Origin: Mucor racemosus
Taxonomy: Eukaryota; Mucoromycota; Mucoromycetes; Mucorales; Mucoraceae
Assembly (NCBI GenBank): GCA_027405735.1
Contig: JAPEHQ010000002.1
Location: 1,860,001-1,924,000, forward strand
Reading direction: 5' to 3'
Length of the DNA stretch: 64,000 nt
Shown here: positions 1 through 11,329 of the stretch, in pieces
Layout: the number at the start of each line of letters is the position of its first letter
Numbering within the stretch: position 1 is the first letter of the stretch
Position numbers and translations under genes: made by a program
Notes under the pieces: model-generated
The model's database searches: none
The model's input: the letters and a program-made list of their open reading frames with translations, nothing else
Told to the model about the DNA's origin: nothing

Positions 1-679
1 AAATATGGCCCTAGCAACTAGTAGGACACAGCGTCAGATCAACTGTTAATATTTTGTCAGTTTTTTATCATTCAAATGTGATTTAAATATATCAAATGTG
101 TAGTGTATGTGATGTGTCATTGTTAATTTTATGAAAAGCTGCGGTTACAAGACTCGCAGCAATTAATGTTTTTTATTTCCAAAATAACTTCTATCACCAT
201 TAATTGCCAAGTAAATTTATTATTTAAATTTGTCATCATCCAAGGCATGAAAAGTTATTGATGCTTACGCAGCGAAACCATTAAATATGTAGGATATACA
301 TGTACAATAAATCAATGAAATCATCAATATATAGATTATTGATACATTTCTCGGCTAAATTTATGATTTGATTTGATCTTACAGACATTTGCATAAAAAT
401 ATACCAAGATATTATAGGGATTGTTTCTCGATTTTCATCGGGGAAATTTTGCGTCTCTTTTTGATTGATCAAAAGGAAATCAATGGAAATTAAAGGAAGG
501 TGCAGTGAATGTAGTTTCTTATCACGTGTGGACAATAACTAAAGAAGGGAGATTGATATAGAGAGCGAGAAGTATACGTAGTTATGGTCAGACTGATTTT
601 TTTTTCACTAAATTTCTCTCCTTTTTTCTTTTTCGCATTTTCTTTTTTGTATTTTCAATCATCAACAAACCAGTAAAAA
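1..679. other. Intergenic, upstream of A20/AN1 gene
   Basis: No convincing gene. The sequence is AT-rich, and the stretch just before position 680 is pyrimidine-rich (TTTTTCTTTTTCGC-like), as in other leaders of this window. A CACGTG core lies near 523. A short minus-strand ORF at 281-535 has no recognisable family features. Confidence 0.5.
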
Positions 680-1486
680 ATGGAGGATAACAAATTATCA
701 GAAGCACCTACACCTTGTACAGCAGGTTGTGGATTTTATGGAAATAAAATCTATAACAACATGTGTTCAAAGTGCTTTAAAGAACAAGAAGAACGGAATA
801 AAAATGGTAAAAAAAAAAATGAATGAAATACGGGAATTACGTATAAACTTACATGTAAACAAAATTTTCTCCTATAACGAAAAAGACCTTGTTGATACAA
901 ATATCCTCAAGATGGAAAAACCTGTAATCACTAAAGAACTTACAGAAGAACCATCCATACAACAACAACAACAACAACAACAAAAAGATGAAAGTCCACT
1001 TTTAAATAATAACAATAATATTACATTGTCAGTAGAAGATGATAATAAAATCAATAATCAACAACAACAACAAGAAGAAGAAGAAAAAGACGATACTCCA
1101 AAGAAAGCTATACAAAAGAACAAAGGTCGTTGCTTTTCATGTCGTTCAAAGGTAAAAAAAAATTGAAAGAAAGAATATATATAACAAAATCAACCAGCTC
1201 ATATCTTTGGTTGCCAAATAATCATAGATTCCTCTTACTAAACAGTTGACCAACAAATGTCGTTGTGAGTATGTCTTTTGTGACACCCATCGCTATCCAG
1301 ATAAGCATGATTGCAACTTTGATCATGCAAAAAATGATAAAGGTAAATTCATCAGTCTACTTTTTTTTCATGTATGTGAAAAATTAAACATTTTATACAT
1401 CATTAGACATTTTAGCCAAAAACAACCCGAAACTCAATGATAAACCTCGCGGTGGTAATTCCTTCAACCGTATCGATAGCCTTTAA
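680..1486 (+). CDS. A20/AN1-type zinc finger stress-associated protein
   Basis: Four exons rebuilt from splice signals: 680-806, 886-1151, 1228-1342 and 1407-1486, giving 195 aa. The N-terminal A20 finger has Cys spacing C-x3-C-x11-C-x2-C (CTAGC...CSKC). A low-complexity Gln/Glu-rich linker with two polyQ runs follows. The AN1 finger begins at RCFSC, passes through IPLTKQLTNKCRCEYVFC and ends HRYPDKHDC, giving all Cys/His ligands in family order. I chose the acceptor at 1227 over the one at 1245 because it restores the conserved IPLTKQ spacer between the first and second Cys pairs. Family knowledge: A20/AN1 proteins bind ubiquitin or act in stress tolerance and proteasome-linked quality control. 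The start at 680 is the first ATG after an A-rich leader and directly precedes the A20 finger. Confidence 0.9.
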
Positions 1487-1938
1487 CAGAAAAAAACACA
1501 CCTATTTAAATCGCACACAGAGAAAGATACTGCACATCTCATCCCCCCCTCCCCTTTTTTTTTTTTCTTTCTCACTTTATTTTATTAATTGAATAAAATG
1601 ATTAATAACAAACAAACAATATTAATAAGAATACAGATTTATTATTTGATAAAAAGGTTAATTCACATGTGAGAAGAACCACTAAAATCTTTCGAGTGGA
1701 ATATTTGGTCACTTTGACTAACCCATGATTTGTAACAAACCGCCTTTTAAAAATCGAGGTAAAAAGGAGGCGAATCATGGGGTTTATAGAATACCATCAT
1801 TATTAATATATATATATATATATAAAAGTTGCATATATAAATAACAGAAAAAGAGAGGGAAAAGAAGATCTTGATATTTTAGCTTTTTCACTCTCTTTTT
1901 TTACTTTTTTTCACTCACAAAAAAAATAACATTTACAA
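1487..1938. promoter_or_regulatory. Intergenic with TATA-rich promoter region
   Basis: No gene seen. A run of TA dinucleotides ending in TATAAAAG lies at about 1806-1828, some 110 bp before the ATG at 1939, followed by a pyrimidine-rich stretch (CTCTCTTTTTTTAC) near 1890. This looks like the core promoter of the next ORF. Confidence 0.4.
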
Positions 1939-2436
1939 ATGCACAATTACATTAGATTATCCTTTGATAAGCTTGAATCATTTGATATGCATGGATCAAG
2001 TTTAACATCATTTGTTCTTATCCGTAACTCATTGATATCTGCATTAACTAGACAACAAAATGACTTTGATTTGATGTATCAGCAACAAGATCAAGATCAG
2101 GAACAAGTACAAGTACAAGTACAAGAACAAGAACAAGATCAAGAACAAGATCAAGAACAAGATTATGAATTATCGGATGAAGAAGAACAAGAAGTTTGGT
2201 TAGATTCATGCTTTGATCAACTAGATCAAGATGAAGATAACAATAACAATATCAAACCACTATTTGATGAATATGATTCTGAAGAAGAAGATGATGATGA
2301 TGAATCAATGCCATTATCACCACAAGAAAATACAGTTCCATTTTATAAAAAGAAACCAACATTCTTTATAAATGAGGAAGATGAAGAAGATGAAGATGGC
2401 TTAATATGTTATGACATTCCATTTTTATCGTTATAA
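1939..2436 (+). CDS. Acidic low-complexity hypothetical protein
   Basis: An uninterrupted 165-aa ORF. Residues 1-45 look ordered (MHNYIRLSFDKLESFDMHGS), followed by a Gln/Asp/Glu repeat (DQDQEQVQVQ) and long Asp/Glu runs, and the protein ends in ICYDIPFLSL. No domain, signal peptide or membrane segment is visible. A TATA-like promoter upstream and a convergent neighbour about 100 bp downstream support a genuine transcription unit. The repeated CAAGAT/CAAGAA hexamers suggest the middle arose by slippage. I do not recognise a family. A nuclear or regulatory role would be a guess from the acidity alone. Confidence 0.55.
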   Translation: MHNYIRLSFDKLESFDMHGSSLTSFVLIRNSLISALTRQQNDFDLMYQQQDQDQEQVQVQVQEQEQDQEQDQEQDYELSDEEEQEVWLDSCFDQLDQDEDNNNNIKPLFDEYDSEEEDDDDESMPLSPQENTVPFYKKKPTFFINEEDEEDEDGLICYDIPFLSL

Positions 2437-2541
2437 CAACACTTTTTTTTTTTTTTATCCCTGTAAATAATCAACATTCTATATACCTCTTTATAAATAA
2501 AATCTATTATATATTGTAACTTTTTATATATAATATTTTCT

Positions 2542-4294
2542 CTAATCAATAAGATGGTAAACACCCTTTTGAACTTTACCTTCTCCCTTTTCATAAGGAA
2601 GATCAAAGACAGCATTACTACGGAATCTTCTCAAAAATTGAATAGCAACATGTTCCAAATCAGTTGGGTTAATATACAAATCTTCAAAAGTAAGAGCACC
2701 TGGTGTGATTTTATCACTCATAGACATCTAAAATCAAAATCATATTAAAATCAACATGGATGTTGTCATTTTCTTGGTTTACTTACTCTTTCAATTAAAT
2801 CGGGGCTAACCATTTGATTGTAAGGTAATTTATCAAAGAGAGTAGCAGCCAACCTGAAAAAAATAATGATGTGATGTTTGGTTAAATAAGGAATGATCCA
2901 TCATGGGGTTAAAAATCACTTACTTGAAGATTGCATTAGGTGCATTACGGATAGGAAGAGGCTTCATGGTAATCTCACGAGCAAGTTCAAAGATTTCCTT
3001 GATAGCATATTCTCTAGGACCATACAATTCATAAGTCTTGCCCATAGTAGACTCGGCAGTCAACATGATTTCAAGAGCATGAGCAACATCAATGGCCTAT
3101 AAATTAATGCATTAAATATATGAGCAGATAATATAAAACAGCAAACTTACAGAAACGGGACGAATCTTGGTATTACCTTCGTTGACATAGTATTGCCATC
3201 CAGCATCCTCTATTGAAAAAAAAAAAGTATAAAATTTTAATAAAAACTACAATTAAATGATTAAATATTTACCGCCAATTCTGTTCAAGAAACGATCCTC
3301 ATGACCCCACATAGTACCAGGACGAACGATGGTAGCATCAGGAATGATTTCACGAACTGCCTTTTCACCTAAAGCCTAAATTTACCAAAGTTAAACATTG
3401 CAAAGCTAAAATCATTACTATAAATTTTACCTTTGAACGAAGGAATTTAGATGTAGAATCCTCGGAAGCATTCAAAGCAGACATTTGAACGAAACGAGCA
3501 ACACCATTTTCAGCACAAGATTCGGCTAAAAGACGAGAACCATCAACATGAACATCATTAAAGGTAAAGTTCCTAATATACTATTAATACTGATTTTGTA
3601 TAAATGTACAATTATTCGTACTTTGTTTCATAATCACGGCCAACCAAGTTGTAAACAATATCAGAATGGCGAACACATTCATCAATTTGTGCCTTATTTC
3701 TTAAATCAAATTCCAAGGGGATAATTTGACCCAAATCACCAGTGACCTTGAGATGTCTAGCCTCATCAGCATCACGATAAGCAACAACAACTTGTGTACC
3801 TTGTTTGGCTATTTTCAAATAAACGTTAAATCTTTAATCCAAATCAATTATTCAATGCCTTTTTGATTTTACCAAGCTTGTTGACGACATAACGACCCAA
3901 GAAACCAGTACAACCAAAAACAGTGGCAATATGGCCATTGGTGGAAGATCTAGTATGATTTTTATTTTAGTCTTGTCCAATTTTACAATAATCAAATCAA
4001 TTGATTTCTTACCTTCCACCTAAACCATACTTGAGCATGGGTTCACCTGTCTTCTTTCTTAAGGTTAAATCGTGCATAGAACGCTAAATTAATTTTGATT
4101 AATAAAATGTAAATGCTGATATCTTTTATATTTATTTACAACTTGAGTAACGGTGGCGACTTTGGCAACGATGTTGGTACGTCCAACTTCTACAGAAATT
4201 CAAATGGTTTTTGTAAGATTTTTTTTTTTTTTTTGTTGTAATTTGTGATGTTTATTTTTATGAATTTACGTTTCAAAGCAACTGAAGAAAGCAT
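2542..4294 (-). CDS. NDUFA9: NADH dehydrogenase (complex I) 40-kDa subunit, NDUFA9-like
   Basis: Eleven exons on the minus strand, from ATG at 4294 to the stop at 2542, sum in frame to 379 aa. The order is: short N-terminal leader MLSSVALK (likely mitochondrial presequence), [16 protein letters not shown], an extended-SDR Rossmann fold with the NAD(P)-binding loop [15 protein letters not shown], then [44 protein letters not shown] and a C-terminal [10 protein letters not shown] region. This order and length match the atypical SDR accessory subunit of mitochondrial complex I (NUO-40 in Neurospora). It binds NADPH structurally and stabilises the junction between peripheral and membrane arms rather than catalysing a known reaction. 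Exon bounds: 4270-4294, 4140-4189, 4013-4083, 3873-3949, 3622-3808, 3431-3572, 3273-3375, 3151-3209, 2924-3096, 2787-2853, 2542-2727. The last exon is convergent with the acidic ORF. Confidence 0.93.
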
Positions 4295-4450
4295 ATTTGT
4301 TGTATTTTTCTAAGGTGTTTTATATATAAATTAGGAGAGGGGGGGTTTTGATGTTTTAATGGAAGTAAAAAGACTAAAAGAAATAATAATAGTAAACAAA
4401 TTTTCCAAATTTTGAATGATATCTAGTAACAAAACTCCCCGCTTTTTTTT

Positions 4451-4625
4451 GTTTAAATCTGTGGTGTGGGACATGAGGGTAACAAGGGCACAACTCTGAC
4501 CATTGTTCAATTGTTAAAAAGCTGACGTCGTCGTAGTGCTTTACTCAACCCCGAAGTTAGATTCGAACCTTTGGATTTAGAAGGGGGTATTGTTGGTGAG
4601 TTACTTCAACTGATTGGGCCAAAAA
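4451..4625 (-). repeat. Candidate tRNA-derived SINE, copy 1
   Basis: Positions 4451-4514 are identical over 64 bp to 57041-57104. About 46 bp beyond, on the minus strand, sits a B-box-like motif (GGTTCGAATCT, 4559-4569), and further out an A-box-like stretch (TGGCCCAATCAGTTG, about 4607-4621). Read on the minus strand, the order is a tRNA-like head followed by a conserved tail, the layout of a SINE. A G/T-rich tail is not obvious. The two copies share little outside the 64-mer. Confidence 0.45.
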
Positions 4626-5763
4626 AAATTGAAAATTGATTTCAGTGATCAAATCTCAAGTGAATTATGAAAAAAAAAATTATAAACTTACATACAGGTG
4701 CTTCTTGTATCATCACAAACACAAGAGTAAGTGTCTTCTTTTCAATCTGCCTGATTTAAAAATGCTTAAAAGATTAAGATTGCATCTTTTCAAACGATTT
4801 CCAGTTGTGCGGTGTTTTAATATGATAGTACCCGTTTTGAATATTTTTTTTGTTCAAAAATCGTAAAAATGAAAAAAAATGAAAATCTTGATGTTTCAAG
4901 GATTTTTTCGCCAAAAAATAAATAATAAGGCTAGCTTATAAATTAATTAAACTCTATGTTATTTTTTGCGTTTTATACAAAGCTATTTTTTGTTGAACAA
5001 TTTTTTTCACAAACTTTTGAGAAAAGTTAAAAAAGTTCAAAATTCAGTTTTTTTCACAAAAGTCAAAAAATGTGGCATAAAGTCTGCAAGTAAACAATTT
5101 TATAACAAAGAATAGACTTTTAGTGTCATTTGGTACCAATATTCATCATAGTAAAATGTCTCGTTTTTGGGGTGAAATTTTGAGTTTTGTCAAAATTGAA
5201 TTTTTTCCTTTACCATCATAAGGGAAAAATCGTCGAAAAAAAAAATGCCAGGAAATTACATGAAAGTGCATCAAACAACATCTCCTTGATGAGAGCAATC
5301 GTTTGATATATTTTTGAGGGTTGGAAACTCACTTGAAGCGTCAAAATAGGCGCTTCAAAGTACAGATTTTGTGTTTTTTTGGTACAACAACTGCATTTAC
5401 TGGGCTATTTCTATGAAAAAAAAAATATTTATCGCAGATTTCGTATGTTTTACAAATACTTTGACTTCTGAGCCCTCGGTTGATACAATTTTTGTAAACA
5501 CTTTGAATAGATATTGACTAATTGCAAAGCATGAGTTTGTAAGCTCCATTTCCAGATTCAACTGCAGCCATTGGTAATTGTATAGCGTTGTTGTCGTTTC
5601 CAATGCTGCTCAAATATTAAATATAAATATAAATATAAATACAAATTATATAAGTATCTCAAAGATTGCGCAAAACGTAAACAGATAATTTTTGATTAAA
5701 TTAATAGGCACAAGTTTATTGGGTTTTTTCCGTCTCCAAATTGGTTAATTCGATCGAAAAAAG
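4626..5763. repeat. AT-rich degenerate repeat sequence, no gene
   Basis: No supported gene. The stretch from about 4860 to 5400 has the same texture as other AT-rich repeats here (GGATTTTTTCGCC, TTTTGAGTTTTGTC, GGAAAAATCGTCG), interspersed with A and T runs. A short AAATAT minisatellite lies at about 5616-5643. Probably an old, decayed mobile-element remnant. The class cannot be named. Confidence 0.35.
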
Positions 5764-8534
5764 CTATTTAGAATTATTAGAAACCTGACTCATACGTCTT
5801 TGACGAGCTCTCTCTGCAACAACAGCTACACCGGGGAAACTATCTCTACGATTGTCATGCCAATGAGTTTGTTGCTCATGATGGTTTTGATTTTCGTTAG
5901 TGGATGTAGGTTCGTGTTGAACAGTATGCATCATATTTTGTTGTAAGCGAGGACCTTCCGTCAAGCCTGCTACACCAACCATATCACGCTGAGTCATATC
6001 TTCTAGAGCAACACCTTCCCCACCTTGCTCCCTGGGTGCATATCTACGCAAGGCATTTAATTCTTCCAAAAGTGTTTCATGGCGGTAATCAACACGAATA
6101 TTAGGTACATTTGTCTTGCTCATATCATTCCCATCAACACCATGCTTGTTATAATGAGCACCAATCCAATGACGCTTAACCCTATCTTCCCAACCACACT
6201 GTAAGACAGAATTACGAGCCAATTCGCACATGTCAGTAGCAGATAACTTCCAAATTTGAGCTGCTACGCTGTATTCTTCAATCAATGGCTCACGAGTAAA
6301 ATGGAATTGCAATGGATCATCGGTTGAAATACTGATGTTCAAACCACGTTGAAAAAATTGAGGCAATGGGTTGCGTTCATAAGTTAAAAACAATGCATTG
6401 TTGGATAGAGGAGACATGGCAATACCAATCTGTGCAAGATAAAAGAGATATTGTAGAGCAGGCACCTTCCTCAATAAAATACCATGACTGATACCTTGAG
6501 ATGTCAAGAATGCAGCAGCAAGATGATCCGTATCGCCTGCTTCACCACAATGAGGTCGAAGCACAAAGGTATTAAAGCCTCGATCTTCTCTCCAGCTATT
6601 CAAAGATGCTAAATTAGAGTATAAATAATACAAGTAATAACTGTAGGGAGGATTTGAAGGGTTGTTCCATTCCTTGGGAAGTGGAAATTCGCGGTAGGAT
6701 CTTCTTTCTACCTTGGATTCATCATCAACAGAATCAAAACCAACAACTCTTAATAAGAATATATAGAGTTCTGGATGAGATAGAGGATTTTTGGTAACTT
6801 CAAATAGAGGTTCAAAAAGATCTACAAATTCGAGGGTTAATAACTTGATCTAAATGTACATTTGAATACATTTACTTTTGATGATATCACCAAAATTATC
6901 AACATGTCCTGTTGATTTATAAATATTGTATAAACGAGGTACTTGAACCAACCAACGAACATTGGGAGAAAACAACTTGTTGTTGACAACCCACTTTGCT
7001 AATTTATCCCATTCATCAATTGATCTTCCGTAAACAGATACACGATATTCACACATTTGATACTTGGAAGACTCCAAATCGGAGACTACTTCCTTTGTAA
7101 TCTCAGCTAAATAACGACCATGGATGAAGTTATCAGTCTTCATGAAGATTTCTCTCAATCTACTTTCACCGATAGGGTTATATTTCAAATTGAATTTGTC
7201 AAAACGATGGAAAGAATCTTTGTGTGCGTGCATATCTAGAGTATCGATACTCAGATCATAAGCTGTCAATCCCAAACTTTCGAATACACCAGCTAAAGTC
7301 AAATGATCATTATCACGATAGATAACAACATCCTATGCTTTGATGTTAATTCAAATGCCTTTTTTTTTTTCTGTAGACTATCTTCAACTTACATCAGGAG
7401 ATTTCTTCATTTTGGATTTAATAAAACGCAATAAATGCTTTTGATTCATGCAACTAGAGTGGTGAACGTGAGTATCCACCTTACGAACATTATAGAAATC
7501 TCTGTGAGGAACACGCTTGGAGTCTGCAATTTCCTGAAATTCGTTCAATAAGATATACATTTGCCACTTGGAGTCTAAATAACGCAATCTTCTGAAAGCA
7601 AAACTTTTGGCAGGACCATCGCTAATTGCAGTTAAGATGTAATCAAGATCGTCATAAAACTCTTTACATTGAGGAACATCGTATGCAGGTTCTCTATTTG
7701 TTTTGTCTAGTTTTATTGTTAATACTTTTTTGATTTTTGGATATATAAAAAGCTAGTACTGACCTTCTTCAGACTTGAACACTTGATAGAATCCATCAGT
7801 ACCTACACCAAATGTATACTACACTACTGTTAGCTAATCTCTGTGCCAAAATTACTCATTTGCCAACTTACGGGATGCTCATCTGGGATCTTTACATGAT
7901 CTATATGGAAATCAATGCCTACAGCAGCAATGGGGTCAGCTTCACGGTCTTTCTCCTTCTTTTTTCTTCTTGCCAATTCATCTGGAGTTGGTAATGGCCA
8001 AGATGGAGGAGGAGGGGCAGGATAAATCTCCCAATCGGCTTTATTTTTGGGGTTATCCTCAAATCGTTGTTTGGATTTCTTCATGTACTTTTCACGCAAA
8101 TCTAAACATTTTTGAAATGTATTGTAGAGCTCTCTTAGCTCTGCAGTAATGGCCTCGTCTGTCAAAAAAATGTATTAATAACATGTTACAAACGCGCCAC
8201 ACATTTTGTATACATTCTTACCTTTGTAAGCCGATTTCATATCAGCAGGAGTGTCATCGACGGCAGCAGATAATGGTATAGCTGGTAAGCGATTGTTTGT
8301 CATCCATTCTTGCTCTTCGTCGTCAAGAAAAGGCGTATCTCCTTTTAATCCTCCTTGGGGTGGAGATTTTGCTACGTTTGCCTGACCAAAATATTTGCTG
8401 TCGTGCTAATTTCATGTTAAGTTTATGCGTCCATATTTGTATCCTTCTTGTAGACTTACATCTTGTATAGCTTTCAAATGATGATACTTAAAGAATGGTG
8501 TTTCGTTTGTATCCTCGTTTCCTATTTCTGGCAT
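5764..8534 (-). CDS. AMD1: AMP deaminase
   Basis: Seven exons (8460-8534, 8222-8405, 7872-8158, 7764-7818, 7393-7691, 6876-7332, 5764-6821) give 804 aa, normal for fungal AMP deaminases. The enzyme hydrolyses AMP to IMP plus ammonia in the cytosolic purine nucleotide cycle. Visible hallmarks are zinc ligands in [20 protein letters not shown] (about residue 270), the segment [16 protein letters not shown], the RPHCGEAGD motif (about 540) with a His and the catalytic Glu, and the deaminase signature [10 protein letters not shown] (about 617) with the metal-binding Asp. The N-terminal 190 residues are variable, including a Pro-rich stretch ([12 protein letters not shown]), as is usual for the regulatory region. 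I chose the acceptor before [14 protein letters not shown] because only that one keeps the frame. The C-terminal tail after about residue 700 is rich in His, Asn and Gln. Confidence 0.95.
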
Positions 8535-9679
8535 TTTATATAAAGATGTATGGAAAGAAGGAAAAAGAAGGCTGTGTAAGTTTTGGAGGCCTTTTTCGCT
8601 TCTTTCTTTTTTAACTGATAGTTTGTGTTGCATAACTAGTGCCATCTACGTAAGTCACACAATCATGCAGTTGATTATACGTTGTTTTCTTGATGTAATT
8701 ATATAAGGGATTTGCTTTTTAGATCCTTCTTTTAATGCGCATGCGATGGTCACATTACTATTGAGCGATTTGAATCTAATAGTGGTTAGATGTGAACCGA
8801 ATAATTAGACCCGAATTGTATTTTAGTTTCTGCAACTGCGGCCGAAAACGAGGATTAATGCAACAAGAGATGTTTGCAGATCACTAGAAAACACTTAGTT
8901 TCTCTGGTTTGTCTAATTCAGAATAAACTTGAAGTTATCAGATAACCTAGAACACATAAGTACTACTAATGAATTGCTATTAGTATTATGAAAACGTATA
9001 ATTGATCTTAGAAATACAGAAATCCTAATGATTTTCGAGATCAAATCAATGAAGGTACCCGAAACGTCAACGATTATATACAGTTTAAATAATTAGTGTT
9101 TACATTCAAAACATAATTTGGATTGAAAAAAGATAATAATGTATACCCATGTGCTATAAAGTTACTCTGTAACACTCATACTTCTGTTAACAAACGCTAT
9201 GCGAGAAACGAGAAATATCTCAGTAAAACAGTAGGCTACTTGAATATTGTTATTATAGAACAAACTCCGTTATTTTACTATCCAGGTTTTGACACAACCG
9301 AAAGCGTTACATATTCCTTTTATTGGCATTGAGGGATTAACCCCACATCATCAGCACTTTTGCTTTTTGCTTTACTGTATGCAATTCAAAGATATAAGCC
9401 ATGATTCTGTATTGTAAACCATGATATTTACTGAGCAATTTTAACCTCTCAGATTTTGGCGTAGAAAATTGACAAAATTAGGGATGTTGTCAAACCCAGT
9501 TTATAGTTTATACTAGTAAATTTGGCTGACAAAACCCGGCTCGACACCAATACTATACTTTATAACTTATTAATCATTGTTACTTATAATTTTTATATGT
9601 TTAGTCCATAAGGAACAGTTATTACCTAAATACCGAGAAGATCATTCGAACCGAACAGGCCGGAAAATAAGGAATATAC
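8535..9679. other. Intergenic, no gene seen
   Basis: No recognisable coding sequence. A 69-codon ORF at 9123-9332 has no family features and looks accidental. One ATCAGATAA motif lies at 8937-8945. The first part should hold the AMP deaminase promoter. Confidence 0.4.
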
Positions 9680-9709
9680 ATCACGTGATTACAATACATA
9701 TCACGTGAT
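9680..9709. promoter_or_regulatory. Tandem CACGTG palindromes upstream of tRNA-Asp
   Basis: Two identical ATCACGTGAT decamers occur at 9680-9689 and 9700-9709, exactly 20 bp apart start to start, with similar flanks. CACGTG is the core for basic helix-loop-helix factors of the Cbf1/Pho4 type. They lie 57-86 bp upstream of the tRNA gene. Whether they serve it or another transcript is unknown. Confidence 0.4.
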
Positions 9710-9765
9710 TTTAATTTATTACCCATGATATATAATATAAATAATTTTTAATATTATATATCCAG

Positions 9766-9837
9766 TCTTCGGTAGTATAGTGGTGAGTATCCCCGCCTGT
9801 CACGCGGGAGACCGGGGTTCAATTCCCCGCCGGAGAG
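9766..9837 (+). tRNA. tRNA-Asp (GTC anticodon)
   Basis: A full cloverleaf of 72 nt without an intron. The acceptor stem TCTTCGG pairs with CCGGAGA with one G-T pair. The A box lies in the TAGTATAGTGG region, the anticodon loop reads CTGTCAC with anticodon GTC, and the T arm is CCGGGGTTCAATTCCCCG. G is the discriminator base. A Pol III T-run follows at once. Confidence 0.97.
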
Positions 9838-9845
9838 TTTTTTTT
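9838..9845 (+). terminator. Pol III terminator of tRNA-Asp
   Basis: Eight consecutive T residues start directly after the discriminator base, the standard RNA polymerase III stop. Confidence 0.85.
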
Positions 9846-10558
9846 CGACAATTTTATAATTGTGGTGTCTGTAGTTGTGATTTATAAAGAATAATGCTGT
9901 TGTGTAGATTTTAGTAATGTGAATATAAAATAGAGTATAGCCAATGCAGTTATATCTGCTAAATAAGCATCAGGTTTTAAGTTGTCCTACTGTAGTAAAT
10001 GTTTTATATAAATATATAAAACAAAATAAGAAATGTATAATGAAATATATAAAAAACAGTTCAAGGGACCTTATAATATAGTAAATGTAAAGTAAAGAAT
10101 ATCAAAATGATACGAAAATAGTATATTAATCAAAAATATAGATAAGAAATAAGATAAGTTTATTAATTGTTGTTCTTTTTAAATGTTGTTATTTATACCA
10201 ATGTTTGTCTGTTAGAAAATTCTTGATGTTGATAATGTTGTTTGAATTTGATAATAAAATGGCTTTACTGACATCTAATGAAAAAGCTGAGTTTGCTGAC
10301 GACTATGATGATATGAAATGTGATTACATCCGTATCCTTCCATGAATATGTGTTGATTTATAATCACTGAGTAAAAATTTGTAAAGCTTAGGCAAAGATT
10401 TCAGGTATTGACCCTTTCAATATTCGGTTACGTTGTATTTATGGTAATTGACTCTGTTGTTCTTTTTGTATGAATCGTAAAAAGTATGGGAGATTAAATC
10501 AATAATATATTATAAGGTTTGGTGAATTTCGTATATGATTTGTGTTTAATTGTCTTAA
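9846..10558. other. Intergenic, no gene seen
   Basis: AT-rich sequence with no supported ORF, RNA or recognisable repeat. Confidence 0.4.
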
Positions 10559-10838
10559 ACGAGCCGAGCTTTTTTTGGGCGTGACTAGAGCTTGTTTACC
10601 CCCACACGAGCTTTTTTATGCAGCGACTAAAACTCATCATCTCAATGGGAGCTTTATTTTACCTTTCCAGTGACAAATACCTCAAGTAAAGCAAACTTAT
10701 GAATGTCAATTGACAATTATCTAAAGTAATAATGTCATATCATTTACTAATTATTATTTAAATTTGAACTTTTTGAAAAGTCAAAAGCACGTCTTTCTCA
10801 AACGAGCTTTTTAAGAAGAAGGCAAAAGCTCGGCTCGT
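10559..10838. mobile_element. Small inverted-repeat element (MITE-like), about 280 bp
   Basis: ACGAGCCGAGCTTTT at 10559 is repeated in inverse orientation (AAAAGCTCGGCTCGT) ending at 10838. Secondary inverted motifs (ACGAGCTTTTT) lie inside both ends near 10606 and 10802. There is no coding capacity. I see no clear target-site duplication, so the ends are provisional. GAGCCGAGC also recalls the GCTTGC/GCTCGG repeat found nearby. Confidence 0.5.
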
Positions 10839-11054
10839 GTTTTATACTTATTTGTGTTACTTCTGAACTAGCAGAATTTGGAAGTATAATATAGTTTTTG
10901 GGGATCAAGATTGTTTGTTTATTTTGACAGATAATAATTTATCTTAAGAAAAAAAGGAGAGTTGCTGTTCGATTTGCAACAATATCCTTGATGACGGTGC
11001 AATCAACAACTACACAAATGACATATTATATCAAAATATGATTTTCTCCAAATC

Positions 11055-11086
<32 letters not shown>
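11055..11086. repeat. AAT trinucleotide microsatellite
   Basis: About ten perfect AAT units in an otherwise unremarkable AT-rich intergenic stretch. Confidence 0.85.
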
Positions 11087-11087
<1 letters not shown>

Positions 11088-11329
11088 CAAAGATCTTTTA
11101 GCAGAGTATTTTTCGTTTTAGCATCTTTTAATATAATGTAAGCAGTCAGGCACACAATGCAATAACACTTAACATTGAGCTCACCTCTTTATTTCCATAT
11201 TCACATAACACAAGACTATCACTATTTTGAGATTTCACGAAAAAGCATAATTGGATAAGTAGCTGTTCAACTTCAAGCTCATTACTTCCTCGAAAACTGC
11301 AAAATGTATTACTATTCGAGGATATTTAG

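Noticed and set aside
1246..1440. Exon 3 of the A20/AN1 gene starting at 1246 after CAG
   Set aside because: It shortens the AN1 spacer to 7 residues. The acceptor at 1226-1227 restores IPLTKQLTNK and the normal metal-ligand spacing.
4451..4625. Functional tRNA gene on the minus strand
   Set aside because: A- and B-box-like motifs are present, but acceptor, D and T stems do not pair well, so at best it is tRNA-derived.
9123..9332. 69-codon plus-strand ORF
   Set aside because: No family signature, no upstream promoter-like tract, and a composition typical of random AT-rich DNA.
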